Source of the DNA: Lutjanus erythropterus
Taxonomy: Eukaryota > Chordata > Actinopteri > Lutjaniformes > Lutjanidae
NCBI GenBank assembly: GCA_020091685.1
Contig: CM034607.1
Location: 21,823,253 to 21,887,252 of the forward strand
Reading direction: 5' to 3'
DNA length: 64,000 bases
A program made the translations under genes and the position numbers. The notes under the pieces are model-generated. The model was not told where the DNA came from, ran no database searches, and saw only the letters and a program-made list of their open reading frames with translations. Shown piece by piece: positions 34,030-45,239 of the stretch. The first letter of the stretch is position 1. Each line of letters opens with the position of its first letter.

Positions 34030-34620
34030 AACTCCTGCGACTCCCAAACACATCCTGACAGGTTGTAAGACCAGCCTCACACAAGACACAATGAGGTCCC
34101 CAAGAGCCTGACATCAGCTCTGACCAATTCTTTGCCTCCAACAACAACCAATCCCCTGATGGAACCAACATTTGTTTAAGGCTAAAAAAGGCCACAACAT
34201 CCTTCTACCAAGCCAGAGACAGGAAATCTATGCATTGGTTGTGACTGGTTCTCTTCACTGACTGGCTGGAATACCCAAGTCAGTCCGATTGAAGGGGGAA
34301 GCAGAGGATTCGTGGCTTCTTCTACCATCAGATTGCTGAAGGAACCAGGAATCTATGGACAGGAAATGATAGCAGACCATCAGATCCTTCTCAGAGGCAG
34401 CTGAAAGAAGCAGCCAGTGGATATGATGGAGGCAGAAAGATCCTTGCTGGTCTCCAAGAACATTAGCATAACATCAAGAGAGCAGAAAAAACTGAGTGAA
34501 GGGGGTGGTTCTGTGATGCCAGAATCCACTGTTAAGCTCTCTGGAGATGTGGTGGGCTAATCAACAAAATATTGAAGATGGAGGGGGCTCACTTGAGAAC
34601 CTCTTTCTCTGCCACTCCCA
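34030..34620 (+). pseudogene. decayed non-LTR retrotransposon ORF, C-terminal region
   Basis: At 34049-34084 the sequence reads HILTGCKTSLTQ, the conserved start of the Cys/His region near the end of a fish retroelement protein family (members have HILSGCK.SL.QGRY.WRHNQVL). The expected GRYTWRH part is deleted. Downstream, 34297-34360 reads GSRGFVASSTIRLLKEPGIY, matching the later VGCRGF...STI.LL part, followed by a frameshifted remnant of the Ala-rich helix. Several stops are present. The element is old and inactive. Confidence 0.6.
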
Positions 34621-34984
34621 ACAACAAGAGAAATCCCATGGGATCACAGGGATTGTTAAACACCACTTCCTATATATGTATATATATTTTTATTATTCTA
34701 ATATTCAACCCAATTAATCAATTGAATATCATTTTTAATCATATTATCCTGAACCAGAAGATTTCAGGACTCAGAAAAGAAAATATGTTTTTGTGTTTCT
34801 ATCCCTGCCAGACAGGAGCCTGGAAGGGATCGTGCAGTCGCTTTCATGTGTGCATCTATGTGTGCATGAATAATCAACAGACCAGGATCTTGTCTGAAGC
34901 CAATATCAGATACTACTGAGCCGATCAGCAAATTCTTCGGTGCATGTCTACATTTGTATGCTGAAGGACCTCTGCGATTCAGAG

Positions 34985-35098
34985 TTCATGTAGGAAAGGG
35001 CCACAGGCAGGAGTTGAACCCACGGCCATTGCAGAGGACTCAAAGCCTTGGTATTTATATGTGGGGAGAACACTACCAACTGAACTACCAAGATACTA
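34985..35098 (-). mobile_element. tRNA-derived SINE head
   Basis: On the - strand it begins GTATCTTGGTAGTTCAGTTG GTAG (A box TAGTTCAGTTGG), then GTTCTCCCCACAT, and about 50 bp later CCGTGGGTTCAACTCCTGCC TGTGGCCCTTTCC (B box GGTTCAACTCC). It is the same family as the copy at 51719, with an insertion-altered middle. It abuts the V-SINE-like copy V3. Confidence 0.7.
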
Positions 35099-35149
35099 TG
35101 TTTTCATAAGGTTACGGTCGGTGTCACCTCATGTCTGTCCTGTTCTCAT

Positions 35150-35480
35150 AAAGGCACTATGTCAGGAACACTTGGAGAGATGTTCTTCAAACTTACAACC
35201 CACTTGAACCCAAGGATGAATTTTGAACTAGTCAAAAGTCAGGGTCATGGTGACCTCACTAAATACATTTTTGTTAATTAATTTGTTATTAGTACAAAAT
35301 TCCAAACAAATATTTAATAGCATAAAATGATGAGGTGATGACATTTTATATCCAAAAGGTCAATGTACTGTGTATTCCTCTGTCAAATAAGTGAAGACAG
35401 CATGTTTCTCAGTGGAAATGACTCACTGGAATCATACATGTATACTGAACTTCCATTTTGCTAAAAAATACACTTAATAC
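35150..35480 (+). mobile_element. V-SINE-like element, copy V3, diverged
   Basis: It reads GTCAGGAACACTTGGAGAGA, CCACTTGAACCCAAGGATGA and GTCAGGGTCATGGTGACCTC in the order of copies V1 and V2 (which are inverted relative to it), then AAAATGATGAGGTGATGACA TTT, shared with V4 at 54861. The copy is old. Confidence 0.6.
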
Positions 35481-35484
35481 CTTT

Positions 35485-36940
35485 TATTAAATTCCTCCAA
35501 GGTTACAGGTCAATATAGTGTTAAGTTCCATAATAAATTGCTTCACTACTTACATTACATTTTGGCTGAACTTTGCAAATCTCTGCTGGTTGCATCTGGC
35601 AGTTGTGGTGGAAGTAGATACTTCACCATCTGTTGACTTGAGGGAATCTGCACTCTACTGAGCGCACTCTTCTAGTTAGTGCTGATACTTGTCAGCCTGC
35701 GAATATGAAACAACATGGAATCTACAACAACATGCTGTATTCAATCTTGTATTCCTCAGTGATAACAACACTGGCCTTGGTCTTCATTAGATGCGGACTT
35801 TTCTGAAAAATTGTGTTTGTGACAGAAAATAAGTCTGTAAAGAAACTGTTTTTCTACAGCAACCTGAGGTCTTCATTATTATCTGGCAGGAGAAACTGTG
35901 CAATATGTCACCTCATATGAGTGTAACATTAAATGAAAAGAAATCTGAGCAATAGTTGGAGTCCAGTTGAAAGCGCTGCGAAGGCTCCCCTGAAGGCAAG
36001 GTTGCACCCCCGAGGCTGATACATTGTCTAATCTCGTGATGAAAGTATTGACCTGTCTGTGATCAGATAATGGGTACTGGAGTCTGACCAAATCCCAGTG
36101 AAAACAGGGTCCATAACAGTTATTGTACATGAAATACACCGGAGCCAGAGAACACACAGTGAGCCTACTGTCCAAAAAGACACCCACATGAAAGTGTTTT
36201 AGCCCCTGCCTGCTCATTCCTCATGGGGCACTGCTCTGTAAATCCCTGCAGCAGAAAAGGAAAGACAAAACTAACCCATGGTATCGAGCAAGGGGAGACA
36301 GACTGCAGCATGTAAAGCTGCTACACAATCGGGAATTTTCAGAGGCTTTGCGCAGTTCCACACTGGCTAGAACTGGTATGAACAATACAAAGCTAATGTT
36401 CCCTGATGGCAAAAAGTTGAGGAAAGCAGAAAACTCTCAATTTCAATGAAAAGTGGCTGAGGAAGGAGTCTTAAGTTTTAAAGCAGTTTTAAAGGGCAGC
36501 TTTTTCAGGTGATTCATGCAGCACCTTATCAGTATGCTGACGGAAATATCTCTCCGATTTATTTTTGGATGCAGTACATTTAAAGTGCACTCAAGTCCAC
36601 TAGTTTTGATCATATTTAGGAAATGATATCTCCATGAAACACAGAGCTGAACTGAAGAAGCTTCTTGCTATGAATACCCTGTTGATGACCATCCCTGTAT
36701 ATGTCAGTCTCTTATCCAGGTTTCTGATTATCTGCATCTGCCAAGCATTTTGTTGATATCCCTGTTACTCTTTGTCCTTTCTGCTCTGAACAAACTCACT
36801 TTGGTTTCTGGTGGCCTGGACACTGCATTTACTATGCTCTGCTAGATCTGTAGTAGAGCAATTGACAACATTGAGTTTACCCCCTGTGTTACTGCTGCCA
36901 CATTCACTTCAGCATGCGCATCCTCACTGCATTGTGTATT
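35485..36940. other. unique sequence, nothing recognised
   Basis: A 112-codon antisense frame (35879-36217) and a 63-codon frame after it (36221-36412) are the most protein-like by length but have no motif that can be named and no splice context. No repeat ends were seen. Confidence 0.35.
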
Positions 36941-36949
36941 ATCAGTTTT

Positions 36950-37140
36950 GAGGACTGGTTAGGTTCAGGCACAAAAACAACTTGTTTAGGTTAAAGGAAA
37001 CCTTAATGACTACAAAGTCCAATTTTTGTTGACTGATCCATCCACCCAAACCCCCTTCCTATACAAACTTTGTTATTCTTTAAAATGTCACATTTTATTT
37101 CCTTCTTTGCTCCCACCATATTTTCTACAGCCACTAGGGC
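36950..37140. mobile_element. interspersed repeat, family R1 copy 2 (partial)
   Basis: It contains GGTTAGGTTCAGGCACAAAA ACAACTTG and GATCCATCCACCCAAACCCC, as in the copies near 2.9-3.3 kb and 53.7-54.6 kb, separated by a shorter interval. Confidence 0.4.
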
Positions 37141-37739
37141 TTTCTCACTTGGACATAAACAGATGTGGCTCTAACTGAGAGACTTATAAGCTTTTAGACA
37201 TGGCTGGAACCTTTGGTTGGATGATGGTGAGCCAGAGGTGAGGACTTTGATTCGAGTTAGGCTTGAGCCACAAACTTGATGATTTTGATCAACTGATTAA
37301 TTCCCAGTAAGTCGCAATTAATACCCCAGATCAACTTTGGTTGAACCAATCTGTTGCAATCAAGTTGCAGGAGAAAACCATGAAGAACTACAGTAATGTT
37401 ACTGAGCTCTGGTTGTAATTAATGATTTCACAGAAAACTATGCAGCGGTAAAAAAAAAATGCAGTATGCAAAACATGTGGGTTGAAAATTACAGACAGAA
37501 AACACAATATTTGAAGCTGCACAAAGAATGATGATTTGAGGCTCTGGTGTTAAAATGGCATTACTCTTGGTGAAGAGGACATTATGACTTGTTTAGAAGT
37601 CAAAACTCAAAGTTTAGGACTTGCCACTTGACTTGGGACTTGTCTATCTTTACTTTGGACTTGAGTGCAGTTACAACAATGACTGCAACAATGACTTGGT
37701 CTCTCCTCTGGCTGGTGCAGGCTCCAAATATCCTTAGAG

Positions 37740-38164
37740 CAGTGGTTTTTCACACTTATTCTGCCCACGGGACACCAAAAGCAAACTAAAAAAAAATCAA
37801 CAAATTGCCTATAACCAACCAAACCAACAGAGGCAAAGAGTACTAGCCATTGAGGCAGAATTCCCAGAGTGCAGGTGGAAAAAAAAAAAAATCAATCAGA
37901 GCCTTTGATGTGTTTCACACTTAAAAACTTACCACCTTCCAACTACTAAACAAATGTGTAGTTTGCTTTAATGGAAGCATTTTTCCGGGGTGTAGACTTT
38001 GCCTCTGTATTGAGAAAAGAGTGCATATACAGTACTGATCAAGTCAATTAAAATTTATTCCAAACATTTTGGATCATTGTTTGTTACAATAACAATCCCA
38101 CAGCCCACCTGGATCTGCTTCACAGCACACCAGTGTGCTTTGGCGCATCGTTTGGGAAACACTG
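37740..38164. mobile_element. hAT-like non-autonomous element, family H2
   Basis: The 425-bp element begins CAGTGGTTTTTCACACTTAT and ends CGTTTGGGAAACACTG, inverted partners in their outer bases. The 8-bp flanks are CCTTAGAG (37732-37739) and CCTTATAG (38165-38172), 7 of 8 identical, which fits a hAT target duplication. The interior CCACGGGACACC and GCACACCAGTGTGC blocks are typical of Charlie-like MITEs. No coding capacity. Confidence 0.75.
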
Positions 38165-38179
38165 CCTTATAGCATGTAT

Positions 38180-39050
38180 GCACACTGTCTTCTGTCCACT
38201 AGTTAGCAGACAGTTATATCTTAACATCAACTGATTAATCTTTTTAACCATCTAACTATGTTGCATCCTGTTTCTGGCCCTGAGTAGAATGATGTCTAAG
38301 CCATATTAGTTAATTATGCCCTGTGAAGTCGTTCTTGACAGTGTTGGAGTTATATATAAACACTGCAGCTTCTTGCCAAGTCTTCAATATGCTGCTTGGT
38401 CTGTGTAGGGCACACTGAAGAGCAGAGTGCTGAATGCCAGATATTTCTTTATTACCATTTGTTGTCATAAAACATTTCAAACTTCGCAACTCAAGTGTCC
38501 CCTGCCTGGGTTGTGTCTCACATGAAGGAAATCTTTTGGCTTTCATCTGCTTTTCTTTCTTAATCTCCATCTTTCTTGCTGTCTCTGTCTTTCTGTGTTT
38601 ATGTCCTTCCTCATTAAAGTCACTCACTTAACTAAGTTATGGATCAGTGCCATCTGCTCTCCTTGCAGCGAGATCGAGAGAAACAGAGACAGGCCGAGAT
38701 AAAGTGACAGGCGCACAAAGAAAAAGGTCGAAGAAAAAGAGGCAGACATACAAGAGAAAGACAGGCAAAACAAGGTAGAAAGAAAGAGGGGACAAAACGG
38801 TAGCAGGTGGAATAGATATTAAAGGAGCACAGTGACTATAAATTCATTTTCCCTATGGCAACTGTCTGTCTATATTGGAAGGACACATCACTGTCCAGAT
38901 GCCACTTGATGTTAAACTAAGTGTATTTGAGTGGGAGTTTAGAATAGAATGGAATAAATTACATTCTGCAATATAGCATATTAAATATGTATTACAGGAG
39001 GACCAGGCAGAGTTTATGTAAATTAAACCATTTTATAAGTAAAATCAGGT
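38180..39050. other. unique sequence with a purine-rich part
   Basis: The part 38660-38800 is GA-rich. A 105-codon antisense frame (38310-38627) has no recognisable motif. No repeat ends seen. Confidence 0.4.
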
Positions 39051-39054
39051 AGAT

Positions 39055-39800
39055 TAACTGGACACAGTGTAGCATCCCACCCCTTTTATTGAGCTGTAGA
39101 TTTCATAATTTTTATCTAGTTCTGACCACATTTCACTGTGGTAGAATAACGTTTCAGATAAGCAATAAGCACATATGTTACTTTTCCGTTTTAGCAGCAT
39201 GTGTGTATAGTAACTGTTTGGTTTATAGTACATCCAGTTCACTCACAATCCTCCTCTTTCTTTGCAGTATGCAGCCATAATTTAATAAAGCGCAGAGTCG
39301 AGGAATATACTGTCTGTTCTCAACACAACATCAATTCACATTATGAAATGTTACCTCTGAAAAGGTAAATCAATTTTATCTGCTCAGCGTGATCATATGA
39401 ATTATAGCAAGAAACTGCAATAATCTTAAGTATTTCACTCCAAAATAAAGAATAATCACTTGTAATTTCTAAATTTCCATCTCTATCATCAGAGAGTGGC
39501 AGCGAGTATATATATAACAGCTCTAAAAAAAAACCCATGTGTACCAATTTGGCTGGAACACACATAAATCCAAAACACATAAAAGATAATTTTGGAAACA
39601 CATAAAAAAAAGAGGAAAGGTTAAAACTATTTTAAATATGCTTTTCCTTTATGGCAGCGAGGTCTGGGCCCCTTATTAAAGTTAATAAAAACTCTACCAG
39701 AACAGCTGTGCAAGCACATTTTGTATGCCATCTGAAGCTGCTCTCACCTGGCATGTAGAGCAAAGCTTGGCAGGTTAGTGAGGAACACCTGGTCCATCCT
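39055..39800. other. AT-rich, candidate conserved non-coding elements
   Basis: Two parts stand out by even, non-repetitive composition: 39340-39480 and 39640-39770 (with TTATTAAAGTTAATAAAAAC and CAGCTGTG). A CCTCCTCTTTCTTTGCAG acceptor-like tract ends at about 39267, followed by AATAAAG, but no exon can be delimited. Conservation is untested. Confidence 0.22.
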
Positions 39801-39829
39801 TATTACTTTTCCAAAATCAATTTAATGAA

Positions 39830-41300
39830 AACCATTAAATTGATTTAATTTGATGTGGGGTTTTGCTCACAGTGTTGGGAATGTTTTTGCAGAATAGGTT
39901 CAGTCCTGTTATGTCGGTAAAGCAGTGGGTGAGGGGCGGTGAGAGGTGTGTGCCGAACGCTGTGCAGGAGCTGAGCTGCAGGTCGGGGTGATTGATGGCC
40001 AAGGCACTCCGTATTTTATCTGAGAATGGTTCGCTGTTTTGTTTCTGTACAATACGCAAGTCAGAGTAAAAACAGTACATTTTGAAAACAAGGCCGAAGT
40101 ATAAGGCTATGACATACAAATGTCAATTACAACAATGTAAAAGTAATAGTTTTCTTATGTCTGGCCCATAGATGTGTCTTAAGCCTGCATGACCAACAGG
40201 GGCACCACTTCTTACAAAAGCAGTTTGATTGTATGTACTCTTAGGGCAAAAAAACCCTACTTTTCACTTGATTTATTACCTCAGTAAACAGTTTCCTAGT
40301 GAGTTTATGGTCTTAATCACTAGTTTGAAGTCTTCTTCAATACAGCATGATGTAAAATGGATGATAAAGCAGGGCTTAAGGGCGGGGCTACCTTGTGATT
40401 GATGTATCATTCTTAGCCAGTCCATCAAGGGCTCATGAAACTCTGACCAAACTGTCAAACTAGATATTGTTACCAAATACGAATCAAGATTCTGTTACTA
40501 CAAAATGTCTTATTTCTTGTCTAAAATGTTTTTGTGTCCAGTTTCCAGCGGAACCTCCAAAAATGCAGATCAAACTCTAAAACTGGGCAGCGTTGATCTG
40601 TTACTTCATTGCCTGTTTCTCGCCTCAGAAACATGCTGTAGCTGCCATTGTTTCCTGCTGAACAGACGAGCCAAAACCACAGTATGTCCACCATCAGCTC
40701 CGGGCTCTAGTCGGTACGTGCATCCTCTGGTTGCAAAAAACCAAGATGGCAATCCCCATGATGCCAAACTCATTTCAAAATGGTAGTTCACAAACCAGTA
40801 GGTGACATTCATTCACACTTGGTTTGGCAAACAAGATAAGAACTGTCACATCACTGGTCAAACAGTATAGGCAGATATTCTCTTGTACTGCAAGACATAA
40901 GTTAAACAATCAGACTTTATAATCGTTTAATTCAGTTCAATTCAGTTTGTGAGAGGAGGTGTTTCTATGAGCATTACCAAGCCTAATTATGCACTCTAGG
41001 GGGCAGCAGACTGTGAGTGAATAAGAATGAATAAATTAATTCAAATGCAAGTAAATTAAGGCCATGTATGCTTGACAAGTTTGTAAAACATGTCGTCCAA
41101 ATACGTCTGGAGGGACAAACATTTAGCTGTTTTGAATGGCCACACCACACGTGATGAATCATATGATAATGGGGCACTGTTTTGGACAGTCTCTCCCTGA
41201 AGGCATCAGTGGTGTTGCACTGATTTGCACACACAAAAAGCTGTGTGGAGACTGAAATAAAGACTTGAGAGAGAAGTTCAAATCCGGCCAACTTTCTCAC
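39830..41300. other. unique sequence; GC-richer block at 39890-40030
   Basis: A 94-codon antisense frame (39835-40119) and frames of 66-105 codons around 40276-41300 carry no identified domain. The GC-richer block could be an exon or conserved element; nothing decides between these. Confidence 0.3.
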
Positions 41301-41308
41301 ATCCGCAC

Positions 41309-41806
41309 ATTTTATTCAGAATATTTTCATCACTTTACCTCGCAGTCAGACAGTCTTTTCTGACAGGAAACCACCATCATATAAGCCAAGCATCACTCCC
41401 TCCAAAGCAACCAGACTCCTTTGGAAAAACAGTGATTTTACCTTGCAGAACAAGGGAGTTGCTGGTCCACTGAAATAATCCGGACTAATCTTTTAAAACA
41501 TCAAAGTCAGGCAAACTAACTGTCGAGACAGTGATAGATGAGCAACTCTTGTGCTCTGCGAGGTAAAATTAATGTTTTTTGTGAGACGCGTCTGGTGGCT
41601 TTGGAGAAAGTAGTATTTGGTGGTTTCCAATCAGAAAAGGCTGTCTGATGGTAAAGTAAAGCCCTGAAAATATGTTCTTTTATACAGGCCTTTTTTAGGT
41701 GGCTAAAACTGTGAACGTGTCAAGAATCATTAACTGTAGGAAATACACTCACTAAGGATAAGTACCTAATATGACCCTACTTCAAAAATCAGAGTTATCC
41801 CTGCAA
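41309..41806. mobile_element. palindromic MITE, family P, copy D (left arm truncated)
   Basis: It starts inside the left arm at ATTCAGAATATTTTCATCAC, continues AGTGATTTTACCTTGCAGAA CAAGGGAGTTGCTGG, centre CTTTTAAAACATC (41490), then the full right arm to CAGAGTTATCCCT. About 200 bp of the left arm are missing compared with copies A and C. Confidence 0.75.
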
Positions 41807-42180
41807 AGATTTGGGGGAAGGAGGTTTTAGGTGCTGTTCAACCATCTGACAAGCACTTTGGTTGAATATAGCTAAAATTTACTCTGCACGCTAAATAAGA
41901 AAGCAGCACATACAGGAATTGCTCTTGGCTAAAATACAGAGCGTGGCAAGAAGTTAACTTGTTGAAGGTAGAGTGGCATGTCTTCCAGGCAGATATGGCA
42001 AACATGTGTGGTGCATTTAGTCAAGTGCCAGGCAGCAAAATTGCTTTTTAGGGCCAACTCCGCCTGTCTGGTAAAACAGTGTCTGCAGGGTAGTTAGCAA
42101 CTAGTTTGCAACATTCAGATCTGTGCCCAGTTTAGACCACTGTGCTGGGATTTGTTGTACTGTCTATGAGTTTGCATGAT

Positions 42181-42213
<33 letters not shown>

Positions 42214-42235
42214 AAAAGTGTGTGTGAGAGAGGGG
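42181..42235 (+). repeat. (TG)n(AG)n compound microsatellite
   Basis: Eight TG units, about eight AG units, then GTGTGTGAGAGAG. A CA-rich tract lies at 42310-42372. The 170-codon antisense frame over 42115-42627 is composed of these repeats and of the purine-rich sequence that follows, and is not a gene. Confidence 0.9.
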
Positions 42236-42849
42236 AGACGAGGGGTCGGCTGGATGCCAGCGTCCTCGTTTGACACAGTGAGACACTGACAGGTCTCAAG
42301 GTCTGCCAACATACACACACACTCGCAAGCACGCACACACACACCCACGAACACACAGAAACCCAACCACACAAGGTCTGCCAACTCACATCTGTAAAAC
42401 TTTTCATGGCCAGAGGCTGTTATTGGGGGTGCGGGAGATGGGGAGGGAGATAGTGAGGGATGAGAGGAGGGAGGAGACAGGATCAAGTGCATGAGAGACA
42501 GACAGCCAGACATGTGCACACACAGGAGGAGCGCTAATAAGCCTTTAAGGGTAAAACTAAAAAGCTGAGGGGATTTTGGAAGGATGGATGAATGGATGGA
42601 TTGAGAAGGAGAGGGAGGGGAGGACATTTTCTAAAGATTTCTGAGAACAGAGGCAAGATGCCCAATAAAAAAAACTGACCCAGTAAAGCTTGTTTCTAAA
42701 AGCTGCAGATTTTTTTTTATTATTAAACCAGCTGTAGAAATTATTTCAGTCATTTTAGAAACAGTTTGGAGCAGAAAATATCATTTTCAAGCTCATGACA
42801 TTTGAGAATTAATTAGCTGGTACCAACAGTTAGCTTCTGTGGAGACATT

Positions 42850-43078
42850 TTATCCCACTCTGCTCGTTCACCTCCTGTGCTGCTGTTTCACTCCCTCCTC
42901 CCATCTGCTCCTCTTCTTTATTGTGTTTCCTCCACTATCCCGCTTCTCAAATCAATCCTTCATCTTCGCTTCACTTCTGCCTTTCCACATTTTTGCCGCA
43001 CATTTTCTCCATGTTCCATTGAATTTCTTCTCTTTGCTTTCTCCCCCATTCTCCTGGTTTATTTGCCTTCGGTGTCAG
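42850..43078 (+). other. long pyrimidine-rich tract ending in CAG
   Basis: Over 200 bases of C/T-rich sequence end at GCCTTCGGTGTCAG (43078), immediately followed by a 15-nt block and a GTAAGT. The frames of 69-88 codons through it (Leu/Phe/Ser-rich) are translations of the tract. Confidence 0.5.
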
Positions 43079-43093
43079 CTCTCTAAAGTAGAT
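43079..43093 (+). other. candidate 15-nt microexon
   Basis: CTCTCTAAAGTAGAT lies between a CAG acceptor with a long pyrimidine tract and a GTAAGTACATG donor. Fifteen nucleotides would add five residues (LSKVD if in phase 0) without changing frame, as neuronal microexons do. A TGC lies about 12 nt upstream of the acceptor, as in the UGC motif of SRRM4-dependent microexons. No flanking exon was found, so this rests on local signals only. Confidence 0.2.
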
Positions 43094-43494
43094 GTAAGTA
43101 CATGATGACAACACTTTTATAGTCAACACAGCTTAAAATCACTGAGATTTTCTTTAAAAAAAAAAAGGAATAGTCATCTTCTACTTTTAACAGGATGTGC
43201 AGGTTGTTCATCTTGGGAGAAAAAAAAAATCTACAAATTGTTAGCCTCACCTGTTTACAAATTGCAAAGAGCTGATGTTCTTTTTTTTCCCACAATAACC
43301 AAGTTAACTATTTTCAGTGAACGCTGGTATTTTCTTTGCTTTTTTCAATTTGTGAACCTCAACTGCTAAAACGCGGAACACAAACAGGGAGCTGTGTTTT
43401 TAATACTCAATTTAAGGGTCAGTAAGATGAAATGGAAAACATAGGATTTGCACCAGCTCCACTCATCAGCTAATCAGTATGTGTGAAACTAATA

Positions 43495-44090
43495 GGTCCC
43501 TCCAGGAAGATGCGATTTTGCATTTGCAACATTTAATGCAAGTCCAACCAATCCCTGTGAATTTTGCACAACCTTGCAATTTTGTACAATCCCTGCAGCT
43601 TTTATCCAAATCTGACTAAACATATTAGCATTGTAGATTTCTGGAACTCTACGATTCTAAGCTGACTGATGTCCATCAATCACAGCAGTCTCACATGCAA
43701 ACATCCTACATGTATGTCTCAATATATAGACTCAATATGTGATTATTTAGTATTACTTTTATGTTTTATAATTTTGAGCTTGCAGTTTGAGATCCAAATT
43801 ATTTTTGCTTCTTTGTGGATCACTTCCAAGTGCACTTTACACACACAGACAAGTGCACTTTTTATTTTATTTAAAACCTGAGCCTTTTTGTTAAGGTCAC
43901 TTATAACACTCAGAACAAAGTGCAGTTTTATTCTCAACAGAGCAATTTGTTTTTCACTTGCTCCTGTAGTTTCATTGGAGGACACACTTAAAAATACCGC
44001 AACATGCGTCACAAATTTCCAGAAAAGCTGCTGTGAAATCAGATATTTTAGGCCCCAAAAATCCCCTCAAAAGCCCACGAAATCCTATGA
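43495..44090. mobile_element. decayed DNA-transposon-like repeat
   Basis: The left end GGTCCCTCCAGGAAGATGCG ATTTTGC and internal blocks (CCTGCAGCTTTTATCCAAAT, GTTAAGGTCACTTATAACAC TCAG, TAGGCCCCAAAAATCCCCTC) match what I recall of a common fish repeat that ends in TCCTGGAGGGAC; here the right end is degraded (CCACGAAATCCTATGAATG). No clear target duplication. The 89-codon antisense frame inside is not a recognised transposase. Confidence 0.4.
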
Positions 44091-44094
44091 ATGA

Positions 44095-44755
44095 ATATAA
44101 ATTTGTTTATCATTTCATGTTAATTTTTAAATGCTGTATGTTTGCTATTAATGACAAATGTAATGTTTAATGTGTGTTTTTACATGGGCTGATTTCTCAC
44201 AACTATGATATTTAACTTAAATGTGTTGATTTGTTTGGACTGTCAGGTTTAATATGTATTCTTCTTTTAGATGTATGCATTAAATGTACGTATGTTTTTA
44301 AATGTGGACCCCAGGAAGACTGGCTTTGCTTTAGGACACAGCTAATGGGGATAGAACAAATCAACAAATAAACAAATACACAAGATGTGGCAATGACACA
44401 TATTCACAGGCAGCCATTAGTCTAAGCTAACTATTTTTTTCTGTATAAATGTCACCCATTGTTTATTATTTTATTCTTGTTTAAAACTTACTCAGGTGGC
44501 AAAGATGAATAAATATCAATAAATATCAATAAACATTAAAACACACACACATTCTGGCTCACACACTCTTCAGAGTAATAATATCACAGGATAAACTACA
44601 ATACAGAAATACAGAACACACTGTTAAACCTTAGAGTTAAACTTCGACTTTATGTACGCATCAGTCAACAAATAAACAGTGTCAATCAATAAACAAACAA
44701 CACAGAAGCAACCCTCAGTAACAACATAAGTAGACCACAAAATACACTCAATGAG
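44095..44755. other. AT-rich sequence, possibly the 3' UTR of the LINE to its right
   Basis: Rich in AATAAA and CAATAAATATCAATAAA-type words. As the LINE remnant at 44760-45235 points left, this may be its 3' end, but no diagnostic tail was seen. Confidence 0.3.
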
Positions 44756-44759
44756 GCCC

Positions 44760-45235
44760 ATTATTTAAGGGGCATGTGGCAGCTGGGATCAGGCTTTGCC
44801 AAAAGCAAGCCCCTCTGCACCTCAGAGCTCTGTACCTCTGCCCAGAGGGCAGAAGGGTCAGATGGTGGTTGAGTTGGTGTGTGATGTCCTGTGCTACAGT
44901 GGCTGAGCATCACGTGTTAATGGCCTTATTGTCGAGTTCTGTAACGTTGGGTATGGGGAGACTGATAATCCTGGCAGCTGTATTGGCTATGTGTGGTTAT
45001 GCGAGACAAAATGTTAAGGAAGCAGGTGGAACAGTCCAGTAGGATGGGCTGAATAATGCTCTGGGTCAACAGTAACAGGAGGTCCTTTAAACATATGAAT
45101 GGCTGAAAGTCTTTTTTTTAATATGATGGAGTTTATTGTCCAGTGTGACTCCAAGGAATCTGAAACTGTCCACAATTTCCACTGTTTGGTTGATGATGAG
45201 ACTGAGCTGCTGAGGTGAAGGGGGACTTATTATTA
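44760..45235 (-). pseudogene. LINE reverse transcriptase C-terminus, CR1/L2/Rex1-type, decayed
   Basis: On the - strand, 45185-45129 reads VEIVDSFRFLGVTLDNKL, a conserved block after the RT fingers/palm of fish LINEs. Further on come GLPIPNVTEL and then LLPSGQRYRALRCRG (about 44860-44815), matching the HxLLPSGRRYRxxRC signature, followed by a FIPAA-like SLIPAAT. A frame change and stops separate the blocks. The 88-codon + frame at 44776-45042 is its shadow. Confidence 0.8.
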
Positions 45236-45239
45236 TTAC

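Noticed and set aside
39835-40119. 94-codon antisense frame over a GC-richer block
   Set aside because: Looked protein-like in part but no family could be named and no acceptor or donor bounds it.
42115-42627. 170-codon antisense frame, the longest in the window
   Set aside because: Built from TG/AG and CA microsatellites and a GA-rich tract; no family motif and no splice context.
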